A stretch of 64,000 nt of DNA from an uncultured Pseudomonadota bacterium (GCA_945952465.1 CAMFIB010000001.1:310001-374000), one strand, 5' to 3'. Shown: positions 45,584-54,377, counted from the first letter of the stretch. Notes: generated by a model from the sequence alone, not told the origin. A program made the numbers and translations.

Positions 45584-45644
45584 AACCCCTGCGCGGGCAG
45601 CGCCCCAGGCCCGCATGAACCCCCGCTGGCCACGCGGCATCTGG

Positions 45645-45668
45645 CGGTATGGTGGTGTTGATATACCG
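45645..45668 (+). promoter_or_regulatory. Candidate operator upstream of mosB
   Basis: CGGTAT and ATACCG arms are separated by 12 bases, centred about 90 bases before the mosB ATG. It is the clearest dyad in the 165-base gap and could bind the LuxR-type regulator or the ModE-like protein. No promoter consensus was firmly identified. Confidence 0.3.
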
Positions 45669-45747
45669 ACCGGCCTACAGTTCGGTCCCGACGCCCGCCC
45701 GGCCCGCTCGAGCGGCTGGTGGCGCTCCCACACCACGAAAGGACACC

Positions 45748-46560
45748 ATGACCCAGACCACTTCGGAACTCGAAGCGCTCCTGATGCAGCGCTCGCTGAC
45801 CGACGCGCAGCTGCTGGCCGCCGCGGAGGCTTCCTCTGACTACCGCATCCTGCCCGAGGCATCGGTCATCAAGGTGGGCGGCCAGAGCTTCATCGACCGC
45901 GGCCGCGCCGCCGTCTTCCCGCTGGTGGAAGAGATCGTCGCCGCCCGCAAGCAGCACCAGCTGCTGATCGGCACCGGTGCCGGCACCCGCGCCCGCCACC
46001 TGTACTCCATCGCCGCTGGCCTTGGCCTGCCGGCCGGCGTGCTGGCCCAGCTCGGCGCTTCGGTGGCTGACCAGAACGCCGCCATCCTCGGCCAGCTGTT
46101 CGCCAAGCACGGCATCCCGGTGGTCGGAGGTGCCGGCATGTCGGCCGTGCCGCTGCGCCTGAAGGAAATCAACGCCGTCATCTTCAGCGGCATGCCGCCC
46201 TACGGCATGTGGATCCGACCCGCCGCCGAAGGCGTGATTCCGCCGTACCGCACCGACGCCGGCTGCTTCCTGGTGGCCGAGCAGTTCGGCTGCAAGCAGA
46301 TGATCTACGTGAAGGATGAGGACGGCCTGTACACCGCCAACCCCAAGACCTCCAAGGGTGCCACGCTGATCCCGAAGATCTCGGTCGAGGAAATGAAGGC
46401 CAAGGGCCTGCAGGATTCCATCCTCGAATTCCCGGTGCTCGATCTGTTGAAGTCGGCCCGCTACGTGCGCGAGGTGCAGGTCGTCAACGGCCTCGTGCCC
46501 GGCAACCTGACCCGCGCGCTCGCTGGCGAGCACGTCGGCACCATCATCACCGCGAAGTGA
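45748..46560 (+). CDS. mosB: Molybdenum storage protein beta subunit
   Basis: A 270-residue amino-acid-kinase-fold protein closely resembling MosB of the Azotobacter vinelandii MoSto complex, an alpha3beta3 cage that packs polyoxomolybdate clusters using ATP. Blocks that match from memory are '[20 protein letters not shown]', '[20 protein letters not shown]', '[20 protein letters not shown]', '[20 protein letters not shown]' and '[19 protein letters not shown]'. It ends '[13 protein letters not shown]', a sequence echoed in MosA. A GAAAGGA ribosome-binding site precedes the ATG. It lies 11 bases before mosA, as expected for a stoichiometric complex. Confidence 0.95.
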   Translation: MTQTTSELEALLMQRSLTDAQLLAAAEASSDYRILPEASVIKVGGQSFIDRGRAAVFPLVEEIVAARKQHQLLIGTGAGTRARHLYSIAAGLGLPAGVLAQLGASVADQNAAILGQLFAKHGIPVVGGAGMSAVPLRLKEINAVIFSGMPPYGMWIRPAAEGVIPPYRTDAGCFLVAEQFGCKQMIYVKDEDGLYTANPKTSKGATLIPKISVEEMKAKGLQDSILEFPVLDLLKSARYVREVQVVNGLVPGNLTRALAGEHVGTIITAK

Positions 46561-46571
46561 GAAAGACCGAC

Positions 46572-47399
46572 ATGACCATTTCCACCACCAAGCACGTCGC
46601 CTCGCCGCTGGCCCGCCAGACCCTGCTCGACGGCGACCTGACCCGCCCCGTCGCCGGTGTCCGCCCGATCCGCATCCTGCCCTGGCTGCAGGTCGTGAAG
46701 ATCGGCGGCCGCTCCATCATGGACCGCGGCGCCGAAGCCATCCTCCCGGTCGTCGAGGAAATCCGCAAGCTGTTGCCCGAGCACCGCCTGCTGATCCTGA
46801 CCGGCGCCGGCATTCGCGCCCGCCACCTGTACGGCGTCGGCCTCGACCTCGGCCTGCCGGTCGGTTCGCTGGCCCCGCTGGCCGCGAGCGAAGCGGGCCA
46901 GAACGGCCACATCCTGGCCTCGCTGCTGGCGCCCGAAGGTGTTTCGTACGTCGAGCACGCCACCATCGCGCACCAGCTGGCCATCCACCTGTCCGCGGCT
47001 CGCGCCGTGGTCGGCAGCGGCTTTCCGCCCTACCACCACCACGAGTTCCCGGACTCGCGCATCCCGCTGCACCGGGCCGACGCTGGCGCCTTCCTGATCG
47101 CCGACGCGCTGGGCGCAGCCGGCCTGACCATCGTGGAAGACGTGGACGGCGTCTACAACGTCGATCCGAACGGTGACGGTGGCGACAAGGCCCAGCTGCT
47201 GCGCGACACCAGCGCCGCCGACCTGGCCCAGCACAAGGGCACGCTGCCTTTCGACCGCACGCTGCTCGAGGTGATGGCCAACGCCCGCCACCTGGAGAAG
47301 GTGCAGGTCATCAACGGCCTGAAGCGCGGCAACCTGACCGCCGCGCTGCGCGGCGAGCACGTCGGCACGCTGATCCGCACCGGCGCCCGCGCGGCCTGA
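46572..47399 (+). CDS. mosA: Molybdenum storage protein alpha subunit
   Basis: A 275-residue partner of MosB. Characteristic segments are '[20 protein letters not shown]', '[20 protein letters not shown]', '[20 protein letters not shown]', the His cluster '[20 protein letters not shown]' (His in this region line the molybdate cluster sites in the characterised protein) and '[18 protein letters not shown]'. It ends '[14 protein letters not shown]'. The ATG at 46572 is preferred to an overlapping GTG at 46557. Here the beta gene precedes the alpha gene. A terminator follows, so mosBA end the unit. Confidence 0.95.
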   Translation: MTISTTKHVASPLARQTLLDGDLTRPVAGVRPIRILPWLQVVKIGGRSIMDRGAEAILPVVEEIRKLLPEHRLLILTGAGIRARHLYGVGLDLGLPVGSLAPLAASEAGQNGHILASLLAPEGVSYVEHATIAHQLAIHLSAARAVVGSGFPPYHHHEFPDSRIPLHRADAGAFLIADALGAAGLTIVEDVDGVYNVDPNGDGGDKAQLLRDTSAADLAQHKGTLPFDRTLLEVMANARHLEKVQVINGLKRGNLTAALRGEHVGTLIRTGARAA

Positions 47400-47421
47400 C
47401 ACGGCTTCGCGCCCGCCGCTG

Positions 47422-47458
47422 AACGCCCGGCCTGCTGCCTGCAGACCGGGCGTTTTCT
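47422..47458 (+). terminator. Rho-independent terminator after mosA
   Basis: AACGCCCGG (47422) pairs with CCGGGCGTT (47446), followed by a T-rich tail (TTTCTTTT). It closes the mosBA transcript 22 bases after the stop. Confidence 0.85.
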
Positions 47459-47621
47459 TTTGAAGCGGGCGGGCGAACCGCCGCGCCGCCGACCCCAGCT
47501 TTCGGTTTTGGCCGGTGCGCGGCGGGCCGCCGTCCCGCCCGCTGGCGCAGATTTCGCCTACAGGCCGAGCGCCGGCCCGTTTCTAGGATGAGGGCAAGTC
47601 CAACCACGAGGGAGAAGCCCG

Positions 47622-47837
47622 ATGATGATGTCCAGCCGCCGACTGGCGACCGCGTTGCCGCCTGCACCGCCCCGGGGTGAACGGATCGATCCCTTGCGCG
47701 ATTTCGAGGTCCGCGACTGGGCCAGGGCGCTGGGCACCACCCGGCGCGAACTGCACGCCGCCATCCAGGCGGTGGGCGACCGGGTGGACGCAGTCAAGGC
47801 CTGGCTCGAAGCCTCGCGCCGCCCGCAGCTCCAGTGA
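47622..47837 (+). CDS. DUF3606-type small protein
   Basis: A 71-residue protein with the DUF3606 pattern: 'ERIDPLRDFEVRDWARALGT', then 'RRELHAAIQAVGDRVDAVKA' and 'WLEASRR'. These small helical proteins are of unknown function. A GAGGGA ribosome-binding site precedes the ATG. It is a separate unit between the mosA terminator and the DoxX gene. Confidence 0.7.
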   Translation: MMMSSRRLATALPPAPPRGERIDPLRDFEVRDWARALGTTRRELHAAIQAVGDRVDAVKAWLEASRRPQLQ

Positions 47838-47985
47838 GCGCCACCCGCGGCGTTTGAACCGGGCAGCCCCGCGCCGCCAGCGCGGGTGCCGCTTGCGGCG
47901 TGGCAGTGCCACTTCTCGTTGTAAGGTCTGGCGCCCAGAATCGACAGACGGTATCGACGATTCCAAACCGAACGAGGAGCACCGC

Positions 47986-48444
47986 ATGCGATTCCTGACC
48001 AAGACGCTGATCGACTGGCCCGAAAGCGTGGCCAAGCATTTCCTGTGGGCCGGGCCGCTGGTGGCCCGTGTCATCGCGGGCTATGTGTTCATGCTGACCG
48101 GCTGGGGCAAACTGAACAACCTGCCCCGCATGATCGAGAACTTCACCGAGTGGGGCATTCCCTTCCCGCACATCCTCACGCCGGTGGCCTCGGGCATCGA
48201 GTGTTTTGGCGGGCTGTTCCTCATCCTCGGCCTGTTCACGCGACTCTCCGGCGGAGCGCTGGCCGTGGTGATGCTGGTGGCCATCAAGGCGGCCAAGGCC
48301 GACCAGATCGACTCGGTGGAAACGCTGTTCGGCTTCGAGGAAATGATCTATTTCGCGATCTTCACCTGGCTGGCGATCAGCGGTGCCGGCAAGGCCTCGC
48401 TCGACCACCTGCTGCAGCGGTCGACCCGCGACACCAAGGCCTAG
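47986..48444 (+). CDS. DoxX-family membrane protein
   Basis: A 152-residue protein with four predicted helices. 'ARVIAGYVFMLTGWGKLNNL', 'WGIPFPHILTPVASGIECFG' and 'GLFLILGLFTRLSGGALAVV' are the DoxX pattern. Family members are linked to redox or oxidative-stress functions, but no precise role can be assigned. A CGAGGAGC site precedes the ATG. It converges with, and slightly overlaps, the DUF502 gene on the other strand. Confidence 0.85.
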   Translation: MRFLTKTLIDWPESVAKHFLWAGPLVARVIAGYVFMLTGWGKLNNLPRMIENFTEWGIPFPHILTPVASGIECFGGLFLILGLFTRLSGGALAVVMLVAIKAAKADQIDSVETLFGFEEMIYFAIFTWLAISGAGKASLDHLLQRSTRDTKA

Positions 48445-49058
48445 GGCGCGGGGCGAGACGGTGGCGCGGAGCGCGCCATCCAGGCGATGAGCGAGGAGCG
48501 CATCGCCTCTTCCACCGTCATCTCGATCGGCGTCACCCATTCGGCTGGCACGAACACCGTGTAGCCGCCGATGTTGTAGCCCATTGGCAGATACACCGCG
48601 ACGCGGTCGCCGCCCAGGAATCCGGCGGGCAGGTCGTCGAAGTTGCGGCGCGTGACCAGGCCCACCAGCTCCATGCCGTGGTCCGGCATGCGCAGGATGA
48701 CGACCTGCTCACCGGCCTGCTTGCTGCCCGGCGCGAAGAAGTCGGCAAAGCTTTTCAGCGAGTTGTAGATGCTCTTCACCACCGGCAGGTTGGTGAAGGG
48801 CAGCTCGATGAAGGCCAGCGCGCGGCGCACCCGGCGCTTGGACACCATCCAGCCGATCGCCAGGATCACGGCCACGCCCAGCACCAGCCCCATACCGGGC
48901 ACATACACGCTGCCGATGAAGGGGTGCAGCAACCACAGCGCGGTCTGCTCGGTCCACGACAGGAACAGGAACAGCAGGTACAGCGTCAGTGCGACCGGCA
49001 GCACCGTGAACAAGCCGCGCAGAAAGTATTTGTAGAGCAGTTTGGGCGGAAAAGTCAT
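48441..49058 (-). CDS. DUF502-family membrane protein
   Basis: A 205-residue inner-membrane protein with two N-terminal helices ('LLYKYFLRGLFTVLPVALTL' and 'VYVPGMGLVLGVAVILAIGW'). A soluble part follows with 'LPFTNLPVVKSIYNSLKSFA' and 'VFVPAEWVTPIEMTVEEAMR', typical of DUF502. In related genomes it often lies near aspS or lipid genes; here it has no such neighbour. The ATG at 49058 (MTFPPKLL) is preferred over one five codons earlier. Confidence 0.87.
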   Translation of the reverse strand: MTFPPKLLYKYFLRGLFTVLPVALTLYLLFLFLSWTEQTALWLLHPFIGSVYVPGMGLVLGVAVILAIGWMVSKRRVRRALAFIELPFTNLPVVKSIYNSLKSFADFFAPGSKQAGEQVVILRMPDHGMELVGLVTRRNFDDLPAGFLGGDRVAVYLPMGYNIGGYTVFVPAEWVTPIEMTVEEAMRSSLIAWMARSAPPSRPAP

Positions 49059-49122
49059 GCGCCAATCTAGCATGCGGCCGGCCGGCCACCGGCCCGCACA
49101 GGTTACGGGCGGTGACCGGCGT

Positions 49123-49935
49123 TCAGATGCGTGTGAAGTCGCCGTGGCGGCCCAGCCCGCCCGAGAAACGGCCGGCGCCGGCCGCGCCTTCCTTGAAGTG
49201 CGCGTCCACGCCGTTGGCCCATTCGCGGCGCAACGCCTCGCGCACCGGCTGGCCGTGGGTTTCCAGAATCGAGCGGCGGTCGGCCCGCACGGCGGCCTGC
49301 GGGAAACGGGCGATGCGGTGCGCCATGTCTTCCGCTGCCTCGCGCGCGCCGCCGTGTTCCACCACCTGTTCGCACAGGCCGATCCGCACCGCTTCGTCGG
49401 CAGGCACCTTGCGGCCGGTCAGCGTGATCTCCATCGCGCGGCCTTGGCCGACCAGCCGCGACATGCGCACCGAGCCGCCGTCGAGCAGCGGGATGCCCCA
49501 GCGCCGGCAGTAGACGCCGAAGTAGGCGGAGGCTGCCATCACGCGGATGTCGCACCACATCGCCAGCTCCATGCCGCCGGCCACCGCCGGGCCTTCGACC
49601 GCCGCGATCACCGGTTTGGAGAGTTCCAGCCGCGTGGGGCCGAGCGGGCCGCGCGGCGCGGGGTTGGCGCCGGTGGGAAAGGCCAGGCCTTCGGAGACGT
49701 CGCGGCGGAAAGCCTCGGGGTCTGACAGCGTGCTGGCGAACTTCAAATCCCAGCCGGCGCAGAAAGCGCCGCCTTCGCCCCACAGCACCGCGACGCGGGC
49801 TTCGGGGTCGGCGTCGAACGCGAGGAAGGCGTCGTGCAGCGCGTCGGCGCTGGCCGGGTCCATCGCGTTGCGGGCTTCGGCGAAACGGCTGTGGATCACG
49901 GTCCAGACGCCGCCGTTCTTCTCGATGCGCACCAT
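49123..49935 (-). CDS. Enoyl-CoA hydratase/isomerase (crotonase) family protein
   Basis: A 270-residue crotonase-fold enzyme. The oxyanion-hole segments are seen in 'RNAMDPASADALHDAFLAFD', 'EGGAFCAGWDLKFAS' and 'GPAVAGGMELAMWCDIRVMA'. The C-terminal part has 'ITLTGRKVPADEAVRIGLCE'. The substrate CoA thioester is unknown. It lies 13 bases downstream of a TetR-type regulator gene in the same direction, which probably represses the pair. Confidence 0.88.
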   Translation of the reverse strand: MVRIEKNGGVWTVIHSRFAEARNAMDPASADALHDAFLAFDADPEARVAVLWGEGGAFCAGWDLKFASTLSDPEAFRRDVSEGLAFPTGANPAPRGPLGPTRLELSKPVIAAVEGPAVAGGMELAMWCDIRVMAASAYFGVYCRRWGIPLLDGGSVRMSRLVGQGRAMEITLTGRKVPADEAVRIGLCEQVVEHGGAREAAEDMAHRIARFPQAAVRADRRSILETHGQPVREALRREWANGVDAHFKEGAAGAGRFSGGLGRHGDFTRI

Positions 49936-49948
49936 GTTGATTGCTCCT

Positions 49949-50581
49949 TCAGGTTGGGGGTGATGTGGACGTGTCGGCGGGCAGCAGCAGGGCCAACTGT
50001 TGCCGCAGCAGGTCGGTGGGGTCGGCGGCCAGCGCGTCGAGCCGGCCCGCCAGGTGCAGCACCAGCGCGCCGATCATCTGGCTGAACAGCAGCGCGACGA
50101 AGGGTTGCACCGCGGCGACCGGCTCGCCACGCGCCGCCGCCAGCGGCTCGGCGATGCGGGCCAGCACGCGGGCCAGCGCGTCGTTCAGCGCCCGGTCGGC
50201 GTCGGGGCCGACACCCTGGCGCTTCAGGCCGCGAAAGGCATAGAGACCGAGGTTGACCTCGAAAGGGTGCAGCAGGTAATAGGCGACGAAGGCGGCGCAG
50301 GCGGCGCGCGCTTCGTCGGCCGGATCGGTCAGCGCGTCGGCGGCGGCCTGCACCGCGGCGTCGAGCCGGGCCAGCGACTGTTCCAGCAGCGCGGTGTAGA
50401 GCGCCTCCTTGCTGTCGAACAGCGGGTAGACCGCGCCGGTGGTGCAGCCGGCCCGCAGCGCGATGCCGCGCATGGTCGCGCCCTCCAGCCCCTTGTCGGT
50501 GAACTCCTCGCGGGCGGCCAGCAGCAGCAGCTCGCGCTTGGCGTCCTTGATGGTCGAGGCCCAGTGGGGGGCGGTGGTCAT
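49949..50581 (-). CDS. TetR/AcrR-family transcriptional regulator
   Basis: A 210-residue regulator with an N-terminal helix-turn-helix: 'DAKRELLLLAAREEFTDKGL', 'EGATMRGIALRAGCTTGAVY', 'PLFDSKEALYTALLEQ'. The helical ligand-binding domain is unremarkable. It is first in a two-gene leftward unit with the crotonase-family gene. The upstream region to 50770 contains dispersed repeat B and an AT-rich stretch near 50585-50625 that may hold its promoter. Confidence 0.9.
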   Translation of the reverse strand: MTTAPHWASTIKDAKRELLLLAAREEFTDKGLEGATMRGIALRAGCTTGAVYPLFDSKEALYTALLEQSLARLDAAVQAAADALTDPADEARAACAAFVAYYLLHPFEVNLGLYAFRGLKRQGVGPDADRALNDALARVLARIAEPLAAARGEPVAAVQPFVALLFSQMIGALVLHLAGRLDALAADPTDLLRQQLALLLPADTSTSPPT

Positions 50582-50700
50582 GCGGAATTTATAACGTTGT
50601 TATCAATCGGTATCTGGATTATTTGTGGGGCGGTAACGCGCGTCAAGGCGCGCGCAGTCGCGCAGGCGCCAGCGGGCGGTTTTGCCGGTTTTGGCGTGAT

Positions 50701-50750
50701 TTTTGGAATGAAATCGGCCGTAAGTCAGCGCGGAATGGCGCTTTGTTGCT
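50701..50750 (-). repeat. Dispersed ~50-bp repeat, copy B (reverse)
   Basis: The reverse complement reads AGCAACAAAGCGCCATTCC, then GCGCTGACTTACGGCCGATT, then TCATTCCAAAA. It shares nearly every core base with copies A and C. It ends about 20 bases beyond the stop of the cytochrome gene; a GGAGCAA/TTGCTCC pair around CTGAAAAA (50747-50767) makes an adjoining hairpin. Confidence 0.7.
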
Positions 50751-50770
50751 CCTGAAAAAGGAGCAATCCG

Positions 50771-52063
50771 TCAGTCGGGCCGGCGCAGGCGGTTGACGTC
50801 CACCTCGGTCACCGGCGCGGCGCGGTTGCCCCAGGCGGCGCGCACGTAGGTGAGTGTGTCAGCGATCTCGCGCTCGGTCAGCGCGAGCGCATAGGGCGGC
50901 ATGCCGAAGGGGCGGGGGTTGCCGGCGGTGGCGGGGCCGAAGCCGCCGTGCAGCACCATTTGCACCAGGTTGGCGGGCGAATCGAGCAGCACCGCGCGGT
51001 TGCCGGCCAGCGCGGGGTAGGCGCGGGGCACGCCCTGGCCTTGTTCACCGTGGCAGGCGGCGCAGTGTTTGTCGTAGAGGGGCTGGCCGCGCTGGGCGCT
51101 GGCGGTGAGGGGCTGCGCGGGCCGGTCTGCGTCGGCCACGGCGGGCGCGGCGCGGCGCTCGGGCAGGTCTTGCAGATAGGTGGCCATGGCGGCGAGGTCG
51201 GCGTCGGTCAGGAATTGCGTGCTGCGGACCACGGCCTCGGCCATCGGGCCGGAGACGGAAGCGTGGTCGGTGACGCCGGTCTTCAGCAGCTCGATGACGT
51301 GGGCGCGGTCCCACCCGGCCACGCCGGCCTCGGTGTCGAGTGCGAGCGAGGGGGCGTACCAGTTCTGCACCGGGATGAGGCCACCGGCCAGGCCGCGTTC
51401 GCCGTCGGTGGCGCCGAAGGCGTTGCGCGGGGCGTGGCAGGCGGCGCAGTGGCCAAGGCCGCGCACCAGGTAGGCGCCGCGGTTCCAGTCGGCGGCCTTG
51501 GCGGCGTCGGTGCGGTAGCTGCCGGGTGTGAAGAACAGCGCGCGCCAGACAGCCAGCGCGGCCTGCGTGTTGTAGGGCCAGCGCAGCTCGTGGGGGCGGT
51601 TGGAGCGGGCCACGGCGGGCTGCTGCATCAGCCAGGCGTAGAGGGCGTCGCTGTCTTCGCGGGAGACCTGGGTGTAGCTGGTGTAGGGAAAGGCGGGGTA
51701 AAGCAGCCGGCCGTCCCGGCTGCGGCCGTTGTGCATGGCGCGCCAGAAGTCGTCGCGGCTCCAGGTGCCGATGCCGGTCGTGCGGTCGGGCGTGAGGTTG
51801 CTGCTGTAGACGTTGCCGAACGGCGTTTCCAGCGCCAGGCCGCCGCTGCCGGCCGGCTGGCCGGCGGCGGTGTGGCAGGCCATGCAGTTGCCGGCGCGGG
51901 CGAGGTAGGCGCCGCGTTCGATCTGCCGGGCCGCGTCCATCGGTTTGTCGGCCGCGAAGGTGCCGGCTTGCCAGTCGCCGCGCAGATTGGCATACGCCAC
52001 CCAGCCGCCGGCCAGCGCCGCCAGCACCACGGCCCCGAGGGCCACGCGCCAGACCGGCTTCAT
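50771..52063 (-). CDS. Membrane-anchored tri-haem cytochrome c
   Basis: A 430-residue cytochrome with an N-terminal signal anchor ('VALGAVVLAALAGGWVAYAN') and three CxxCH haem sites: CMACH near residue 60, CAACH near 206 and CAACH near 342. The organisation resembles the cytochrome subunits of membrane alcohol or gluconate dehydrogenases, which pass electrons to quinone or an oxidase. No dehydrogenase gene is in view. It overlaps the upstream cytochrome gene by four bases and is co-translated with it. Confidence 0.88.
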   Translation of the reverse strand: MKPVWRVALGAVVLAALAGGWVAYANLRGDWQAGTFAADKPMDAARQIERGAYLARAGNCMACHTAAGQPAGSGGLALETPFGNVYSSNLTPDRTTGIGTWSRDDFWRAMHNGRSRDGRLLYPAFPYTSYTQVSREDSDALYAWLMQQPAVARSNRPHELRWPYNTQAALAVWRALFFTPGSYRTDAAKAADWNRGAYLVRGLGHCAACHAPRNAFGATDGERGLAGGLIPVQNWYAPSLALDTEAGVAGWDRAHVIELLKTGVTDHASVSGPMAEAVVRSTQFLTDADLAAMATYLQDLPERRAAPAVADADRPAQPLTASAQRGQPLYDKHCAACHGEQGQGVPRAYPALAGNRAVLLDSPANLVQMVLHGGFGPATAGNPRPFGMPPYALALTEREIADTLTYVRAAWGNRAAPVTEVDVNRLRRPD

Positions 52064-52809
52064 TGCGCACCTCCGGCCTGCGGCGCGGTGCCGCAGTTGA
52101 GCGGCATCGCCTTGGGCAGCGCGGTCACCGGATGGCCGTTGCGCGGCACCGGCTGCGCGGCCAGCCAGGACGAAGCGGCCGAGATGTCGTCGGCGGCCAG
52201 CCGCTGCGCGACCTTGGCCATGCAGTCGGGCGCATGGGCGTGGCGCTGGCCGGTGCGCCAGGCGCCGAGCTGGCTGTTGAGGTAGTCGCGCGGCAGGCCG
52301 AGCAGGCCGGGCACGTTGGGCGCGAAGCCGGTCATGGCGTCGCCGTGGCAGGACACGCAGGCCGGCAGCTCGCGCGCCGGATCGCCGCGCAGCACCAGTT
52401 GCTGGCCGCGCTGCCGCACGGCGGGCGTGACGGGCGAGGGCGGCGGCGCGGGGTAGGGCACGTCGAGCGACGCGAAGTGTTGCGCCATCTCCAGCAGGTA
52501 GGCGTCGGGCAGGCGGGCCAGCAGCTGATTCATGGGCCGGTACAGCCGGCGCTGGTCGCGGAAGCTCAGCAACTGGTTGTAGAGGTAGCCGGCGGGCTTG
52601 CCGGCGAGCCGGGGGTAATAACCGTCGGGGCCGGCGCGGCCCTGGGCGCCGTGGCAGCCCACGCAGGCCTGCACGCGCTGGGCGATGCTGTCTTCGAACA
52701 CGGCGGGTTTGGCGGAGGCGGTGGCGCCCACGAGGGCGAGCAACAGGGGCAGGAGGATTCGGGACACGGAGCGGGCTTTTCTGGGAGCGGAGCGGAACAT
52801 CCGCATCAT
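52060..52809 (-). CDS. Di-haem cytochrome c (c4-like)
   Basis: A secreted cytochrome with a signal peptide ('ILLPLLLALVGATASA') and two CxxCH sites: CVGCH ('VQACVGCHGAQGRAGPDGYY') and CVSCH ('LPACVSCHGDAMTGFAPNVP'), each in a cytochrome c4-like domain with 'PRLAGKPAGYLYNQLLSFRD'. The start is uncertain: ATGs at 52809, 52806 and 52800 are all in frame before the signal peptide, and longer starts reach 52887. It is transcribed divergently from a MocR-type regulator. Confidence 0.85.
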   Translation of the reverse strand: MMRMFRSAPRKARSVSRILLPLLLALVGATASAKPAVFEDSIAQRVQACVGCHGAQGRAGPDGYYPRLAGKPAGYLYNQLLSFRDQRRLYRPMNQLLARLPDAYLLEMAQHFASLDVPYPAPPPSPVTPAVRQRGQQLVLRGDPARELPACVSCHGDAMTGFAPNVPGLLGLPRDYLNSQLGAWRTGQRHAHAPDCMAKVAQRLAADDISAASSWLAAQPVPRNGHPVTALPKAMPLNCGTAPQAGGAQ

Positions 52810-52836
52810 GCGCCGGGCACGGTGGCCCTGCACAGC

Positions 52837-52896
52837 ATCAGATGATGGCGGAAAGACCATATCAGACCAATGAATTCTAGAATTCACCGGATCAGA
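52837..52896. promoter_or_regulatory. Divergent control region: 16-bp palindrome plus three ATCAGA direct repeats
   Basis: Between the cytochrome and MocR genes a perfect 16-base palindrome, TGAATTCTAGAATTCA, lies at 52871-52886, ten bases before the MocR ATG. ATCAGA occurs at 52837, 52861 and 52891 in the same direction. MocR regulators often bind direct repeats in divergent promoters, so these are candidate operators. Confidence 0.45.
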
Positions 52897-54323
52897 TGAC
52901 GACGATGAAGCGCTACGAGCAACTCGCCGACTGGTTGGCCGCCGACATCCGCAGCGGCAAGCTGGCGCCGGGCGCGCGGCTGCCGTCGATCCGCGAGATC
53001 ACGGCGCAGCACGGCATCAGCCCGTCGACCGCCTTCCAGGCCTACTACCGGCTGGAGGAAAAGGGGCTGGTGCGGGCGCGCGAGCGCTCGGGCTACTACG
53101 TCTCCGGTGCCGGGTTGCTGCCGCTGGCCGCGCCGGCGCGCAGCGGGCCGCCGCGCATGCCGGCCAAGGTCGATGTGAACGAGCTGGTGTTCGCGGTGCT
53201 GGGCGCGGCGCAGGACCGCGAGGTCGTGCCCTTCGGCTCGGCCTTCGCGGCGGCGTCGCTGTTTCCGTTGGAGCGGCTGGGCCGTTCACTGGCGGCGGCC
53301 GGCCGGCACCTGGCGCAGGCCGACGCGCTGAAGGGCCTGGCGCGCGGCCACGCCGGGCTGCGCCAGCAGATCGCGCAGCGCTACCTGCGCAACGGCCTCG
53401 CGCAGCCGGCCGACGAACTCATCGTGACGCACGGCGCGCTGGAGGCGCTGAACCTGTGCCTGAACGTGGTGGCGGGGCCGGGCGATCTGATCGCGATCGA
53501 GTCGCCGGGCTTCTACGCGGCGCTGCAGGCGATCGAGCGGCTGGGCATGCGGGCGCTGGAGATTCCGGTGGACCCGTCCGGTGGCATCGACCTCGCCGCG
53601 CTCGCATCTGCGCTGGAACGCCACCCGGTGAAGGCCTGCTGGTTCATGACCAGCTTCCAGAACCCGATGGGCGCCAGCCTGGCCGAAGACGGCAAGCGCG
53701 CGCTGGTGGAGCTGCTGGCCCGCCACAGCGTGCCGCTGATCGAGGACGACGTCTACGGCGAGCTGTACCAGGGCGAGCGCTGCCCGCTGCCGGCCAAGGC
53801 CTTCGATCGCAAGGGGCTGGTGATGCACTGCTCCTCCTTCTCGAAATCGCTGGCGCCCGGCTTTCGCGTGGGCTGGGTATCGCCGGGGCGCTTTGGCGAG
53901 CAGATCGAGCGGCTGCGGCTGATGACGACGCTGTCGGCCAGCCTGCCCGCGCAGGTCGCGCTGGCCGACTATCTGGAGCACGGCGGCTACGACCGCCACC
54001 TGCGCCGCCTGCGCCACGCACTGGAATCGCAGCAGGCGCAGATGCTGGCGGCGATAGGCCGGCACTTCCCGGCAGGCGTGAAGGCCACGCGGCCGGAGGG
54101 CGGCTACTTCACCTGGGTGGAGTTCGCCGACGGCTTCGACACGCTGGCGCTGCACGACCGCGCCATAGCCCAGGGCATCAGCGTGGCGCCGGGGCCGATG
54201 TTCTCGGCCCGCCGCCGCTACCGCAACGGCCTGCGGCTCAACCACGGCCACCCGTGGACACCGGCGACCGAAGACGGCATGGCCCGGCTCGGCGCGTTGG
54301 CCCGGGACATCGCGCCGCGCTGA
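52896..54323 (+). CDS. MocR-family regulator (GntR helix-turn-helix fused to class I aminotransferase fold)
   Basis: A 475-residue protein. The N-terminal GntR winged helix has 'LAADIRSGKLAPGARLPSIR' and 'HGISPSTAFQAYYRLEEKGL'. The C-terminal fold-type I aminotransferase domain has 'VTHGALEALNLCLNVV', 'LIEDDVYGELYQG' and the PLP lysine in 'SSFSKSLAPGFRVGWV'. Proteins of this kind sense amines or PLP-linked metabolites and regulate neighbouring genes. Divergence from the cytochrome pair makes those genes likely targets. ATG 52896 or 52905 could be the start. Confidence 0.92.
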   Translation: MTTMKRYEQLADWLAADIRSGKLAPGARLPSIREITAQHGISPSTAFQAYYRLEEKGLVRARERSGYYVSGAGLLPLAAPARSGPPRMPAKVDVNELVFAVLGAAQDREVVPFGSAFAAASLFPLERLGRSLAAAGRHLAQADALKGLARGHAGLRQQIAQRYLRNGLAQPADELIVTHGALEALNLCLNVVAGPGDLIAIESPGFYAALQAIERLGMRALEIPVDPSGGIDLAALASALERHPVKACWFMTSFQNPMGASLAEDGKRALVELLARHSVPLIEDDVYGELYQGERCPLPAKAFDRKGLVMHCSSFSKSLAPGFRVGWVSPGRFGEQIERLRLMTTLSASLPAQVALADYLEHGGYDRHLRRLRHALESQQAQMLAAIGRHFPAGVKATRPEGGYFTWVEFADGFDTLALHDRAIAQGISVAPGPMFSARRRYRNGLRLNHGHPWTPATEDGMARLGALARDIAPR

Positions 54324-54377
54324 GCGCCGGCGGCGGCGCGTGGCCGCGTACGCCATCCGTCGTATTCCGCGGCATGG

